Source: JAQGMV01 sp035626595 (GTDB lineage: Bacteria; Pseudomonadota; Gammaproteobacteria; Burkholderiales; SG8-41). Taken from it: a stretch of DNA of 64,000 nucleotides. Under the pieces are notes generated by a model. The model was not told the DNA's origin and did not search any database. It saw only the letters and a program-made list of their open reading frames with translations. Below, piece by piece: positions 23,562-31,963 of the stretch (position 1 is the stretch's first letter; every line of letters starts with the position of its first letter). Location: assembly GCA_035626595.1 (NCBI GenBank), contig DASPNJ010000136.1:1-64000 (forward strand), read 5' to 3'. Position numbers and translations under genes: made by a program.

Positions 23562-24231
23562 CGAACCACTCCGGCAGCTCGATGTAGCGTTCGGTCGCGG
23601 CATGCCAGCCGATGCCGAGCGCCCACGCGTCGCGCGCATCGGCTGCTGCGCGCGCGCTGTCCACGTCGTAACCCATTGCATGCTCTTCGTTGCTCGAGAC
23701 GCCCATGAACCGGTCGCGCTCGTACTTCGCGCTCCAGGGACTCTGCTTGCAAAGCTCGCGCCATTGATGCTCGACCATCAGTCGGTCGGCGATTTGCATC
23801 ACCCGCTCGCCGCAGCGCGCGACGCCGGTGTTCGCGATGACCTGCTTTCCCGCGGCGCGCGCGGCGCTCGACAATCGGGCGTAAAAACCGAGCGTTGCGT
23901 CATGAACCAGCGGATCGACTTCATCGAGGAAAATGCCCTGTACCGCGAGGCCGGCGGCCGCGTCCAGCGCCTGCAGTACGGTGCTTGCGTCGCCGCGGCC
24001 GAAACCGGTGGCGACGTAGGCATGCACCTCGATACGCGCATCGCGCAGGAGCGCGAGCACCTGCGGGCTGAGGTTGCAGTGGCCCGCTGGCGCCGCCGTC
24101 CACGGCTGCGCGATCAGGAGCGGCGGTGCGGCCGATGCAATGCGCCGCGCGCCGGCGTTCGGCGCGCCCTGTGGCCCGTCGGTGAGCCAGCCGTAATAGA
24201 TGACGAAGGAACGTGCCCGCTGGTGGGTCAT
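23554..24231 (-). CDS. Spherulin-4-like (spherulation-specific family 4) protein
   Basis: A 225-residue TIM-barrel-type protein without a signal peptide. SFVIYYGWLTDG at the N terminus, EVHAYVATGFGRGD, and the acidic motif VQGIFLDEVDPL fit spherulin-4-like putative glycosidases; KQVIANTGVARCGERVM and DRFMGVSSNEEHAMG follow. Function is unproven in bacteria. The start ATG lies in the loop of a family A repeat (TAGGGTGGG TCG ATG ACCCACC). It overlaps mlaA. Confidence 0.72.
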   Translation of the reverse strand: MTHQRARSFVIYYGWLTDGPQGAPNAGARRIASAAPPLLIAQPWTAAPAGHCNLSPQVLALLRDARIEVHAYVATGFGRGDASTVLQALDAAAGLAVQGIFLDEVDPLVHDATLGFYARLSSAARAAGKQVIANTGVARCGERVMQIADRLMVEHQWRELCKQSPWSAKYERDRFMGVSSNEEHAMGYDVDSARAAADARDAWALGIGWHAATERYIELPEWFDA

Positions 24232-24244
24232 CGACCCACCCTAG
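24222..24244. repeat. Family A repeat containing a start codon
   Basis: On the minus strand CTAGGGTGGG TCG ATG ACCCACC; ATG at 24231-24229 is the start of the spherulin-4-like gene. Confidence 0.8.
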
Positions 24245-24247
24245 GGA

Positions 24248-24883
24248 TCATTTCTGTTCGAGGATGACGTTCTTCTCCTCCTCGAGCACCTTGCGCACCG
24301 CCGGACGCTGCACCATCCGGTCTTTCCACGCGGTGTAGTTCTTGAGCTCCTGCAGCGGCAGCCCCGCGCGCAGACCCCAGCCGTAGAAGACGAGCGCGTA
24401 ACCATCGGCGACCGTGAACTGATCGCCCAAGATCCATTGCTTGCCGGCGAGCAGGCCGTCGATCTCCTTGAGCGCCTCGAAGAACGATTTCCTGTTCGTC
24501 TCCTTCACCGTTGCATGCGCCGCCGGGTCCTCGGCGTAACGCTCGGGACGCAGCGTGTGCGTATAGAGCGGATGCACGCTGTTCGAGAACCACGCCATCG
24601 TCGAAATGCAGCGTGCTTCGCCGATTGCGTCGGTCGGGAAGAGCTTCTTCTCGGGAAATCGCTTGCCGACGTAGGTGAGGATGGCGGTGTTCTCGGTGAT
24701 CACCTGGCCATCGACAGCGAGCGCCGGCACCTTGCCGCGCGGATTGATCTTGAGATAGGCCTCGGTCTTGTGCTCGCCTTTCGGCAGCAGCGTCGGCCGC
24801 TTCTCGTACTGCGCGCCGCTTTCTTCGAGGCCGATGTGCGACGCCATCGAGCAGGCGCCCGGACTAAAATAGAGCGTGAGCAT
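24248..24883 (-). CDS. Glutathione S-transferase
   Basis: A 211-residue soluble GST of the beta class type. N-terminal thioredoxin fold MLTLYFSPGACSMASHIGLEE with Ser and Cys at the glutathione site, cis-Pro in NPRGKVPALAV, and ITENTAILTYVGKRFP; the C-terminal all-alpha domain has the N-capping box WILGDQFTVADGYALVF. It conjugates or reduces electrophiles with glutathione. Single gene, 16 bases before the spherulin-like gene. Confidence 0.9.
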   Translation of the reverse strand: MLTLYFSPGACSMASHIGLEESGAQYEKRPTLLPKGEHKTEAYLKINPRGKVPALAVDGQVITENTAILTYVGKRFPEKKLFPTDAIGEARCISTMAWFSNSVHPLYTHTLRPERYAEDPAAHATVKETNRKSFFEALKEIDGLLAGKQWILGDQFTVADGYALVFYGWGLRAGLPLQELKNYTAWKDRMVQRPAVRKVLEEEKNVILEQK

Positions 24884-25046
24884 GGGAAGACTCCGGTGAA
24901 GTTGCGGGCCAACAGTCTAACCAGCGCGCCGCCTCCACACAAACCACCGCAAAGGACCGCAGATGACTCGATATCCGTTATGCAAAGACGCGGCGGCCGC
25001 CGCGCCAGGCTCCGTTTTGCGCCGACGGGCGTAGTCGAGGCGCGTC

Positions 25047-25832
25047 GTGGATATTTTTCCGAATCACGCAAAGCGCCGGCTCACGGAAGGCAAAGTCGCG
25101 GTCGGCATGGGCCTGCGCCTGGCGCGCACCGCCGACATCGCGACCATCGTCAAGACTTGCGGCTTCGACTGGGTCTTTATCGACATGGAGCACAGCTCCA
25201 TGGATCTCGACACCGCGGCGCAGATCGCGACGGCGTGCCTGCCCGTCGGGCTCACGTCGATCGTGCGCGTGCCGGGCAAGGAGCACCATCACGCCTCGCG
25301 CATTCTCGATGCGGGCGCGCAGGGCATCTGCGTGCCGCACGTGGACACCGCCGAGGAAGCGCAGCGCGCGGTCGCCCACTGCAAGTACCCGCCGGTCGCG
25401 CACCGCTCGGCGATGGGCACGCTGCCGCAGTTCGCCTATCGCAGCGTCCCGGTCGGGGAGGCGACCGCGGCCGCGAACCAGGAAACGCTGGTCATGGTCA
25501 TGCTCGAGTCGCCCACCGCCATCGAGAATGCCGAGTCGATCGCCGCCGTTCCCGGCATCGACATCCTGCTGATCGGCACGAACGACCTGTGCATGGAGCT
25601 CGGGATTCCCGGCCAGTTCGAGCATCCGAAAGTGGAGGACGCCTACCGCAAGGTCATCGCGGCCTGCAGGAAGCACAACGTGCATCCCGGTATGGGCGGT
25701 GCTTACGATCCGAAGCTCCTGGAGAAGTACATCGGCTATGGCATGCGCTGCGTGCTGTGCGGCGGCGATATGACGTTCCTCATGGCCGGCGCGCGCGAGC
25801 GCGCGAGCTTCGTACACGGCTTGAAGGTCTGA
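25047..25832 (+). CDS. HpcH/HpaI-type class II aldolase
   Basis: A 261-residue aldolase of the HpaI/RhmA/GarL type. Motifs: GMGLRLARTADIATI, GFDWVFIDMEHSSMD (Glu as metal ligand, His), the catalytic Arg in SIVRVPGKE, GAQGICVPHVDTAEEAQ, MLESPTAIEN and DILLIGTNDLCMELG. These enzymes cleave 4-hydroxy-2-keto acids to pyruvate and an aldehyde. A GTG start follows GTCGAGGCG. It lies 95 bases before a beta-decarboxylating dehydrogenase on the same strand. Substrate unknown. Confidence 0.87.
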   Translation: MDIFPNHAKRRLTEGKVAVGMGLRLARTADIATIVKTCGFDWVFIDMEHSSMDLDTAAQIATACLPVGLTSIVRVPGKEHHHASRILDAGAQGICVPHVDTAEEAQRAVAHCKYPPVAHRSAMGTLPQFAYRSVPVGEATAAANQETLVMVMLESPTAIENAESIAAVPGIDILLIGTNDLCMELGIPGQFEHPKVEDAYRKVIAACRKHNVHPGMGGAYDPKLLEKYIGYGMRCVLCGGDMTFLMAGARERASFVHGLKV

Positions 25833-25847
25833 CGTGCGCCACGAGAC

Positions 25848-25912
25848 GTCGTTGCGAGCGCATGCGCGGCAATCCGCGTCGCGCTGCCGCGCGCTCCTCG
25901 CAATGACAGCGT
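25848..25912. repeat. Family F repeat
   Basis: GTTGCGAGCGCATGCGCGGC...CGCTCCTCGCAATGACAG, inverted arms around GCGGCAATCCGCG. It fills the gap between the aldolase and the dehydrogenase genes. Confidence 0.65.
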
Positions 25913-25927
25913 AATCGAAGGAAGCAC

Positions 25928-27010
25928 ATGCTCAAGATCGGCGTAATGCACGGAGACGACATTGGCCTGGAAGTCGTCCCGGAAACCGTGAAGGTGATGC
26001 GTGCGGCGGCTGCGGAAGCGGCGCTCGATATCGAATGGATCGAGCTGCCGCTCGGGAAGCTCGGCCACGAGCTGCACGGGCACACGATGCCCGAATCCAC
26101 GGTGAACGCGCTCAAGGACACCGACGGATTCGTCTGCGGGCCCATCGGGCACAACGCGTATCCGCGCAACGATCCGACGTGGGTGATGCCGCCCATGCGC
26201 AAGCGCTTCGACCTGTACGCGAACGTGAAGCCGGTGAAGTCGTATCCGAATCTGCCTTCGCTGCACAAGGACGTCGACATCGTATTCCTGCGCGAAACGA
26301 CCGAAGGCATGCAGTCGGGCAGCACCGTGGTCGCGGGCAGCGGTGAGTTCCGGCCGAACGACGAGATCTCGATCGGGCACCGGGTGGTCACGCGCAAGGG
26401 TGCGAGCCGCGTCGCGCGTGAAGCCTTCGAGATCGCCCGCACCCGTTCGCGCAAGAAGGTGACGGCCGTCCACAAGGAGCCCGTGTACCGGCTCGTCGAC
26501 GGCATGTTCGCCGAGGAATGCCGCAAGATGGCGACGAATTATCCGGACTGCGAGCTCGACGAAGTCCTGGTGGACGGTTTTGCGATGAAGCTCGTGATGA
26601 CGCCGCAGCGCTTCGACGTCGTCGTCACCACGAACCAGTTCGGCGACATCCTGACGGACGAAGGCGCGGGTCTCGTCGGAGGCCTCGGGCTTGCGCCGGG
26701 GCTTGTCATCGGCGACCGCTACGCCATGGCGCAGGCGACGCACGGCTCCGCACCCGACATCGCGGGCAGAAACATCGCCAACCCGTACGCGATGATCATG
26801 TCGGGCAAGATGCTGTTCGAGTGGCTCGGCCGGAAGAAAAAGGAGTCGAAGGCGACGCTCGCCGCGAAGTTCATCGATCGCGGCATGGACATGACGATCG
26901 CGGACGCGCGTCATCTCACCGCCGACCTCGGCGGCAAGGCTTCGACCACTCAGATGGGCGACGCCGTCGTCGAAGCGGTGCGCAAAGCGGCGGCGAAGTT
27001 CCGAAGTTAG
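25928..27010 (+). CDS. Isocitrate/isopropylmalate dehydrogenase family protein with altered N-terminal motif
   Basis: A 360-residue beta-decarboxylating hydroxyacid dehydrogenase. The metal/cofactor half is normal: FGDILTDEGAGLVGGLGLAPG and THGSAPDIAGRNIANPYAMIMS. The N-terminal glycine loop reads HGDDIGLEVVP rather than GDGIGPE, and the catalytic Lys region is VTAVHKEPVYRLVDGMF rather than TKSNV, so Lys is still present. ANVKPVKSYPNLP and FLRETTEGMQSG bind substrate. Family members act on isocitrate, isopropylmalate, tartrate or D-malate; these changes make the substrate uncertain. RBS GAAGGAAG precedes the ATG. Confidence 0.85.
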   Translation: MLKIGVMHGDDIGLEVVPETVKVMRAAAAEAALDIEWIELPLGKLGHELHGHTMPESTVNALKDTDGFVCGPIGHNAYPRNDPTWVMPPMRKRFDLYANVKPVKSYPNLPSLHKDVDIVFLRETTEGMQSGSTVVAGSGEFRPNDEISIGHRVVTRKGASRVAREAFEIARTRSRKKVTAVHKEPVYRLVDGMFAEECRKMATNYPDCELDEVLVDGFAMKLVMTPQRFDVVVTTNQFGDILTDEGAGLVGGLGLAPGLVIGDRYAMAQATHGSAPDIAGRNIANPYAMIMSGKMLFEWLGRKKKESKATLAAKFIDRGMDMTIADARHLTADLGGKASTTQMGDAVVEAVRKAAAKFRS

Positions 27011-27025
27011 CCATCGCGAAGCGCC

Positions 27026-27065
27026 GAGTCCTCCTGAGCGCAGCGCAGCGAAGTCGAAGGACGTG
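27026..27065. repeat. Family C repeat (intergenic)
   Basis: GTCCTCCTGAGCGCAGCGCAGCG AAGTCGAAGGAC, with the inverted GTCCT/AGGAC ends. It lies between the dehydrogenase and the M64-like gene. Confidence 0.7.
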
Positions 27066-27073
27066 GCGATCTC

Positions 27074-28471
27074 GTGGCGCACGTGAACAGCCGCCGCAGC
27101 TTCCTCCAATCGGCGGCCGCCGGCGCCGCCCTTCTCCTCCCCGCCTGCCGGCGGGCCGCTGATGATGCGCCGACACCTGCCGTAGCGCCGGCGGGGGCGC
27201 TGCGCATCGACCTGCGCCACAGCGTCCGCGACGGCGCGCACGCATTCGAGCCGCTGCGATTTCGGCGCGAGCCGCACTGGCCGCGTGGCGCCGACGTCGA
27301 GCTGCCGGACTGGGGCGAGTTCCGCGTCTCCGCGATCGGGCCGGGCAACACGCTGCTTTACCGCGAAGGCTTCGAGTCGAGCATCGACGCCGAGGGCCGC
27401 GCTGCACTGACCGAGCTCAGCGTGCGCGTACCGATGCCGGCCTCGGCCGCGCGCGTTGTCATCGAAAAACGACGCGCGGGAAACACCTTCCTGGAAGTCG
27501 CGGCGTTCGATGTCGATCCGCGCGCCAGCGCGATCGACGCTGCACCCGCAGCGCTGGACGCACGTATCGACACGCTGCTCTCGAGCACTGGTCCAGGTTC
27601 GAAGGCGAAACTTGCGATCCTCGGCGATGGCTACCGCGAGACGGAGTACTTGAAATTCGTGGCGGACGCCAGACGCGCCGTGGAGTACCTCTTCTCAGTC
27701 GAGCCGTTCGCGCGGCGCGCAAGCGACTTCAACGTCGTCTCGGTGTTCACGGCGAGCGGCGACAGCGGGATCACGGATCCCTACCTCGAGCGGCGTCGCG
27801 ATACGCTCTTCCGCTGCCGCTACGGCGAGGGCACTGCGGAACGCACGCTGTTCGCCGGCGACAACACGACGCTGCGTGAAGCGGCCTCACTGGTGCCCTA
27901 CGATTTCCTGCTCGTGCTCGCGAACGCTCGCCGCTACGGCGGCAGCGCGTATTTCGGCGGACCCGCCGTGGTCGCGATCGACAGTGCGGGCGCGCGCTAT
28001 CTCGTGCTGCACGAGCTGGGCCACGCCATCGCCGGCCTCGCCGAGGAGTACTACATTCCGGACGGCGACGGACCGGTGTACGGAGGCAATGTCGAGCCCT
28101 GGCAGCCCAACGTGACGCTCGGCCTGTCATCCGGGAAGTGGCGCACGGACGCCGCGCGGGCCACGCCCTGGAACAAGGCCGAATACGATCGCGAATTCGC
28201 AAAATACGTACGGGCATACCGGCGGCTGCGGCAGCGGCGTGCCGGAGAACAGGCGGTCGAAATGCTCATGCGCGTCGCTGGAGAACGACAGCGTGCGCTG
28301 CTCGCGAAGAATGCGCCGCTGCGCACGGTCGGTCATTTCGAAGGCGCGCACGGCCACGCGAGAGGTGTCTACCGCGCCGAGGTCGACTGCATCATGTTTT
28401 CGCTGCAGACGCGCTACTACTGCAGCGCGTGTGAAGCGGCCCTCGAGCGCTCGATCACGGCGCTACTGTAA
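27074..28471 (+). CDS. M64 (IgA peptidase-like) zinc metallopeptidase, exported
   Basis: A 465-residue secreted or lipid-anchored protein. The N terminus SRRSFLQSAAAGAALLLPAC combines a Tat-like twin-Arg with a lipobox ending in LPAC. An N-terminal beta-rich domain (about 45-160) is followed by KLAILGDGYRETEYLKF, the standard opening of M64 peptidases, and the zinc site LVLHELGHAIAGLAEEYY. The C-terminal CIMFSLQTRYYCSACEAAL is also typical. Start is GTG at 27074; GTG at 27083 (SRRSF following directly) is equally possible. Substrates unknown. Confidence 0.85.
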   Translation: MAHVNSRRSFLQSAAAGAALLLPACRRAADDAPTPAVAPAGALRIDLRHSVRDGAHAFEPLRFRREPHWPRGADVELPDWGEFRVSAIGPGNTLLYREGFESSIDAEGRAALTELSVRVPMPASAARVVIEKRRAGNTFLEVAAFDVDPRASAIDAAPAALDARIDTLLSSTGPGSKAKLAILGDGYRETEYLKFVADARRAVEYLFSVEPFARRASDFNVVSVFTASGDSGITDPYLERRRDTLFRCRYGEGTAERTLFAGDNTTLREAASLVPYDFLLVLANARRYGGSAYFGGPAVVAIDSAGARYLVLHELGHAIAGLAEEYYIPDGDGPVYGGNVEPWQPNVTLGLSSGKWRTDAARATPWNKAEYDREFAKYVRAYRRLRQRRAGEQAVEMLMRVAGERQRALLAKNAPLRTVGHFEGAHGHARGVYRAEVDCIMFSLQTRYYCSACEAALERSITALL

Positions 28472-28565
28472 AAGCGGGAGGTGGTGGTACGGAGCTTGCG
28501 TCCGGGAATTCGTGCCGATCCTGCGTCCTGCAAGATCGCATCGTTTCCATAGAGAGGACACACTT

Positions 28566-28985
28566 ATGACCAGGCCACTTCTCATCGCGGCGAGCATTGC
28601 GCTCGCGTTTTCGATATCAGGGTGCGGTCGCGACGACGATCGCGCCGCGCAGCAGGGCAACACCGGGTCCGGCGCAACGGCGAACACCGGCGCCACGTCC
28701 AGCCCCATGTCGCCTCCGCTCCAGACGGGTGAAACGCCGGCTGCTCCAGGCGCGCCGGCGAGCGGCGTCGGCGGCACCAGCGGCAGCGCGAGCGGCAGCG
28801 CAGGCATGGGCGCGGCCGGTGGTCCGGATTCGGGCACACCGGGCGCGTCGGGCACCGATGCGGCGGCCGGCGCCGGCAGCACGACCGGCGGAACGGCGGG
28901 CGGCGCGGGCACCGGCGGCGGCACGACCGGCGGCGCGGCGGGCACGAGCTACGGCACCAGCAGCTCGAGCAGCACGACGCGATAG
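28566..28985 (+). CDS. Low-complexity Gly/Ala/Ser/Thr-rich lipoprotein
   Basis: A 139-residue protein with signal peptide and lipobox IALAFSISGC, then CGRDDD and about 110 residues composed nearly wholly of Gly, Ala, Ser, Thr and Pro with no folded-domain pattern. AGAGAGGA precedes the ATG. A similarly built lipoprotein lies at the right end of the window (63513-63920). No function can be assigned; a spacer or surface-exposed linker is possible. Confidence 0.7.
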   Translation: MTRPLLIAASIALAFSISGCGRDDDRAAQQGNTGSGATANTGATSSPMSPPLQTGETPAAPGAPASGVGGTSGSASGSAGMGAAGGPDSGTPGASGTDAAAGAGSTTGGTAGGAGTGGGTTGGAAGTSYGTSSSSSTTR

Positions 28986-28989
28986 GTTT

Positions 28990-30171
28990 TCACTTCATCC
29001 GGCGCAGCGCCTTCAGGCGCTGCGTCGCGTCCCCCGCGAGGTGCGACCAGATGATCGCATCGCGCACCAGCTTGTCGGCGAGTGCGTCGATGTAACCGCT
29101 GCCCGCCTGCGCGTGAAACTCGAGATTGAGCTGCGTCACGCGCTGAATCACCGTCGTCGAGTAATTCATCGCGAGCACGGCGTTCACGCCCTGCAGCTTG
29201 TGATCCATCTCCCAGCCGGTGCGCAGCACGAGCGAGCGCAGCGCTTCGGTGAGCGCGTGCATCTCGTTCAGCTTTAGCTGCACGACCTGGTGGTCGAACA
29301 GCGGCTTGCCGGCGCGCCGCTCGTTCTTCGCGTACGTCATCGCCGACTCACACGCGGCGTCGCACACGCCCAGCGCGTTCGCGGCGAGCTCGAAATCGCC
29401 GAACTCCGCGGCCGCGCCGGTGCGCACTTTCATGCCGCCGTTCACTTCACCGACGACGTTCGCGTGCGGCAGCCGCGCATTCTCGAAAATGAGCTCGGCG
29501 TTCTGATAGAAGCGCCAGCCGGCCTTGTTGAAAACCTTTCCGATCCGAAAGCCGGGCGTATCTCGCGGCACCAGGAAGATCGTGCTGCTGCCATCGCGGA
29601 TCGAGACATCCGGATTGCTGCGCGTGCTCACGAAAAAGAGCTTGCCGACGCTGCCGTTCGCGATGAACGTCTTCTCGCCATTGAGGATCCACTCCTCGCC
29701 TCTGCGCTCGGCGCGCAGACGATAGCCGGCCTTCGGCGCGTCGAGCGGCGGGTAGCGATTGTCGGATCCGGCGTTCGGTTCCGTGGTCGCCGAGCCGATG
29801 ACGAATCGATGGTCGGCCAGGAACGGCTCGAGGAAACGCTGCTTCTGGTCCTTCGTGCAGAACTCGGCGATGAGGTGGCTCCATTTCCAGTTCTGACTGA
29901 AGGCTTTCGACATGGCGCTGTCGCCTTTCGCAAGCTCCGCCATCACCAGGCCCTGAGTGACGAAATCGGTGCCGGGGCCGCCCCAATCCTTCGGCACCGC
30001 GAGGGTCCGGAAGCCGAGCTTCGAGCCCGCTTCGATGAGGTCCCAGCTCCACGTGGCGAAGCCGCCTGCGATCTGGTCACGCTCGAGCGAACGCGGGCGC
30101 AGCACTTCGCGGGAGAACTCGCGCGCCTTGGTCTGCCAGCCGCGCTGCTCGGCGTTCAGCGAGAAATCCAT
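28990..30171 (-). CDS. Acyl-CoA dehydrogenase
   Basis: A 393-residue FAD enzyme that introduces an alpha-beta double bond in acyl-CoAs. MDFSLNAEQRGWQTKAREFSRE, FRTLAVPKDWGGPGTDFVTQ, IGSATTEPNAGSDN, GEEWILNGEKTFIANG and the C-terminal FHAQAGSGYIDALADKLVRDA mark the three domains. The usual base Glu of the C-terminal loop (GYxxEYPVER) is not visible; the loop is YIDALADK, so the base may sit elsewhere, as in isovaleryl-type enzymes. Divergent from the small amidase-partner gene. Confidence 0.87.
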   Translation of the reverse strand: MDFSLNAEQRGWQTKAREFSREVLRPRSLERDQIAGGFATWSWDLIEAGSKLGFRTLAVPKDWGGPGTDFVTQGLVMAELAKGDSAMSKAFSQNWKWSHLIAEFCTKDQKQRFLEPFLADHRFVIGSATTEPNAGSDNRYPPLDAPKAGYRLRAERRGEEWILNGEKTFIANGSVGKLFFVSTRSNPDVSIRDGSSTIFLVPRDTPGFRIGKVFNKAGWRFYQNAELIFENARLPHANVVGEVNGGMKVRTGAAAEFGDFELAANALGVCDAACESAMTYAKNERRAGKPLFDHQVVQLKLNEMHALTEALRSLVLRTGWEMDHKLQGVNAVLAMNYSTTVIQRVTQLNLEFHAQAGSGYIDALADKLVRDAIIWSHLAGDATQRLKALRRMK

Positions 30172-30229
30172 TTTGCGTTAATCTCTTCTCTCGAGCCGTT
30201 TCGATTGTCGCATACGAAGGAGTCGTCAA

Positions 30230-30421
30230 TTGCCCGACAAGCCCGACGAAAAAGTCCTGTCGCTCGCCCGCGCCGCCGGACTCGATAAGATCATCGCCGA
30301 ATTTCCCGAAGAGCTCGTCGCCGCGGCGAAGGTCGCAGGCGACGCGCGCAGCGCGTTCGCGGCGCCGGATGACGCCGCGATCGAACCATGGCCACCGATG
30401 AAGACGGGAGGTGCGGCATGA
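30230..30421 (+). CDS. Small AtzG/GatC-like (DUF4089-type) subunit of the amidase
   Basis: A 63-residue protein starting at TTG with a strong AAGGAG 8 bases upstream. Helical pattern LSLARAAGLDKIIAEFPEELVAAAKVAGDA, then FAAPDDAAIEPWPPMKTG. AtzG and GatC are small helical partners that brace an amidase-signature enzyme; their length, position directly upstream and acidic-Pro tail match. It overlaps the amidase start (ATGA). Assignment rests on size, layout and loose pattern, not clear homology. Confidence 0.6.
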   Translation: MPDKPDEKVLSLARAAGLDKIIAEFPEELVAAAKVAGDARSAFAAPDDAAIEPWPPMKTGGAA

Positions 30422-31812
30422 GCGACGCACACTGGTTGACCGCGGCCGAAATCGGCGCCGCTTACGGCGCCGGGAAGCTCTCGCCGGTGGAGCTCGTGCG
30501 CGCCCTCGTCGGACGCATCGAGAGCCGCGACAAGAAGTTGAACGCGTTCATCGACGTCGGCGCCGAGCGCGCGCTCGAAGACGCGCGCCAGGCCGAGCGC
30601 GAGATCCGCGCGGGACGCGTCCTGGGGCCGCTGCACGGGGTCCCGATCGGATTGAAGGACATCATCGACGTCGCGGGGTTGCGCACGAGTTGTCACTCCA
30701 AAATCATGGAGAAGCACGTCGCGAAGCGCGACGCCGAAGTGGTGCGGCGGCTCCGCGCGGCGGGCGCGATCCTGCTCGGCCGGCTCTCGCTGCACGAGTT
30801 CGCGTTCGGTGGACCGGCGTTCGACCTGCCCTATCCCCCGGCGCGCAATCCGTGGAATCCCGGGCACATGCCCGGCGGCTCGTCGTCGGGTTCGGGTGTC
30901 GCGGTGGCGGCGGGCATGCTGCCGCTTGCGCTCGGCACCGACACCGGCGGCTCGATTCGCAATCCCGCGGGCTGCTGCGGCATCGTCGGCCACAAACCCA
31001 CGTACGGTCTCGTCTCCCGGCGCGGCGTGTTCCCGCTCGCGTTCACGCTGGATCACATCGGGCCGCTCACGCGCACCGTGCGCGACACCGCGCTCGTGCT
31101 CGATGCGATCGCCGGCTACGACGCGGCCGACCCGGGCAGCGCGCCGTCGCGCGAATACGACTTCACGCGCGATCTCGACCGCGGCATCGCGGGCCTGCGC
31201 GTGGGTCTCGTGCGCCACTTCCACGAGCGCGACCTCCAGGCGGACCCCGAGATGGCGGGCGGAATCGAAGCGGTCGCCGGCGTGCTCAGGAAAGAAGGCG
31301 CGGTCGTTCGCGACGTGACGCTGCCGTCGCTGCGCGAGCTCTCCGGCGTACATCGCGTGATCCTCATGGCGGAAGCGTGGGCCATCCACGAGAAATGGCT
31401 GCGCGAGCAGCCGCAGAATTACGCGCGCGCGACGGGGCGGAAGCTTCTCGCCGGCGCTTTCCTCACGGCGGGCGATTACATCCAGGCGCAGCGCCGGCGC
31501 GGCGAGATGATCGCGGCGGTGAACGACGCGCTGCGCGACGTGGACGTACTCGTCACGGCGAACGCCATGGACACCGCGTGCAAGATCGACGACGAAGCGG
31601 AGATCGCGCGCACGTATCCGCGGCAGGCGCGCGGGCCGTTCAATCTCACGGGCCATCCGGCCATCGCGATACCGTCGGGCCTTTCGAAGGGCGGCCTGCC
31701 GCTCTCCGCGCAGATCGTTGGACGTCACTTCGACGATCGCACTGTGTTGCGGGTGGCGAACGCCTACGAGCGCGCGTCGGGCTTCAGCCAGCGCAGACCG
31801 CCGGAGAGCTGA
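30418..31812 (+). CDS. Amidase-signature family amidohydrolase (GatA/AtzE-like)
   Basis: A 464-residue amidase with the Ser-cisSer-Lys triad visible: Lys in PIGLKDIIDVAGLRTSCHS, cis-Ser and Ser in PGGSSSGSGVAVAAGMLPLALGTDTGGSIRNP. SLHEFAFGG and VGHKPTYGLVSRRGVFPLAFTLDHIGP follow. It hydrolyses an amide, urea or carboxybiuret-type bond; a GatC/AtzG-like small partner is encoded just upstream. No GatB is nearby, so it is not the tRNA amidotransferase. In this genome an amidase could process the amide made by the hydratases 11-17 kb away (speculative). Confidence 0.9.
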   Translation: MSDAHWLTAAEIGAAYGAGKLSPVELVRALVGRIESRDKKLNAFIDVGAERALEDARQAEREIRAGRVLGPLHGVPIGLKDIIDVAGLRTSCHSKIMEKHVAKRDAEVVRRLRAAGAILLGRLSLHEFAFGGPAFDLPYPPARNPWNPGHMPGGSSSGSGVAVAAGMLPLALGTDTGGSIRNPAGCCGIVGHKPTYGLVSRRGVFPLAFTLDHIGPLTRTVRDTALVLDAIAGYDAADPGSAPSREYDFTRDLDRGIAGLRVGLVRHFHERDLQADPEMAGGIEAVAGVLRKEGAVVRDVTLPSLRELSGVHRVILMAEAWAIHEKWLREQPQNYARATGRKLLAGAFLTAGDYIQAQRRRGEMIAAVNDALRDVDVLVTANAMDTACKIDDEAEIARTYPRQARGPFNLTGHPAIAIPSGLSKGGLPLSAQIVGRHFDDRTVLRVANAYERASGFSQRRPPES

Positions 31813-31838
31813 CCACACCTCGAACGTTCCGGGAACTC

Positions 31839-31932
31839 GTCATTCCCGCGCAGGCGGGTATCCCCTTCCCCCTCAGGGGGAAGGTAGGATGCGGGTGGTT
31901 CCCTGGACCCCCGCCTTCGCGGGCGTGACGAT
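31839..31932. repeat. Composite family B repeat
   Basis: GTCATTCCCGCGCAGGCGGG at one end and CCCGCCTTCGCGGGCGTGAC at the other, with a CTTCCCCCTCAGGGGGAAGG hairpin between. A near copy lies at 34263-34353. Confidence 0.85.
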
Positions 31933-31963
31933 GAGAACGGGATTCGAGCCGTGCCGGAGCTTT

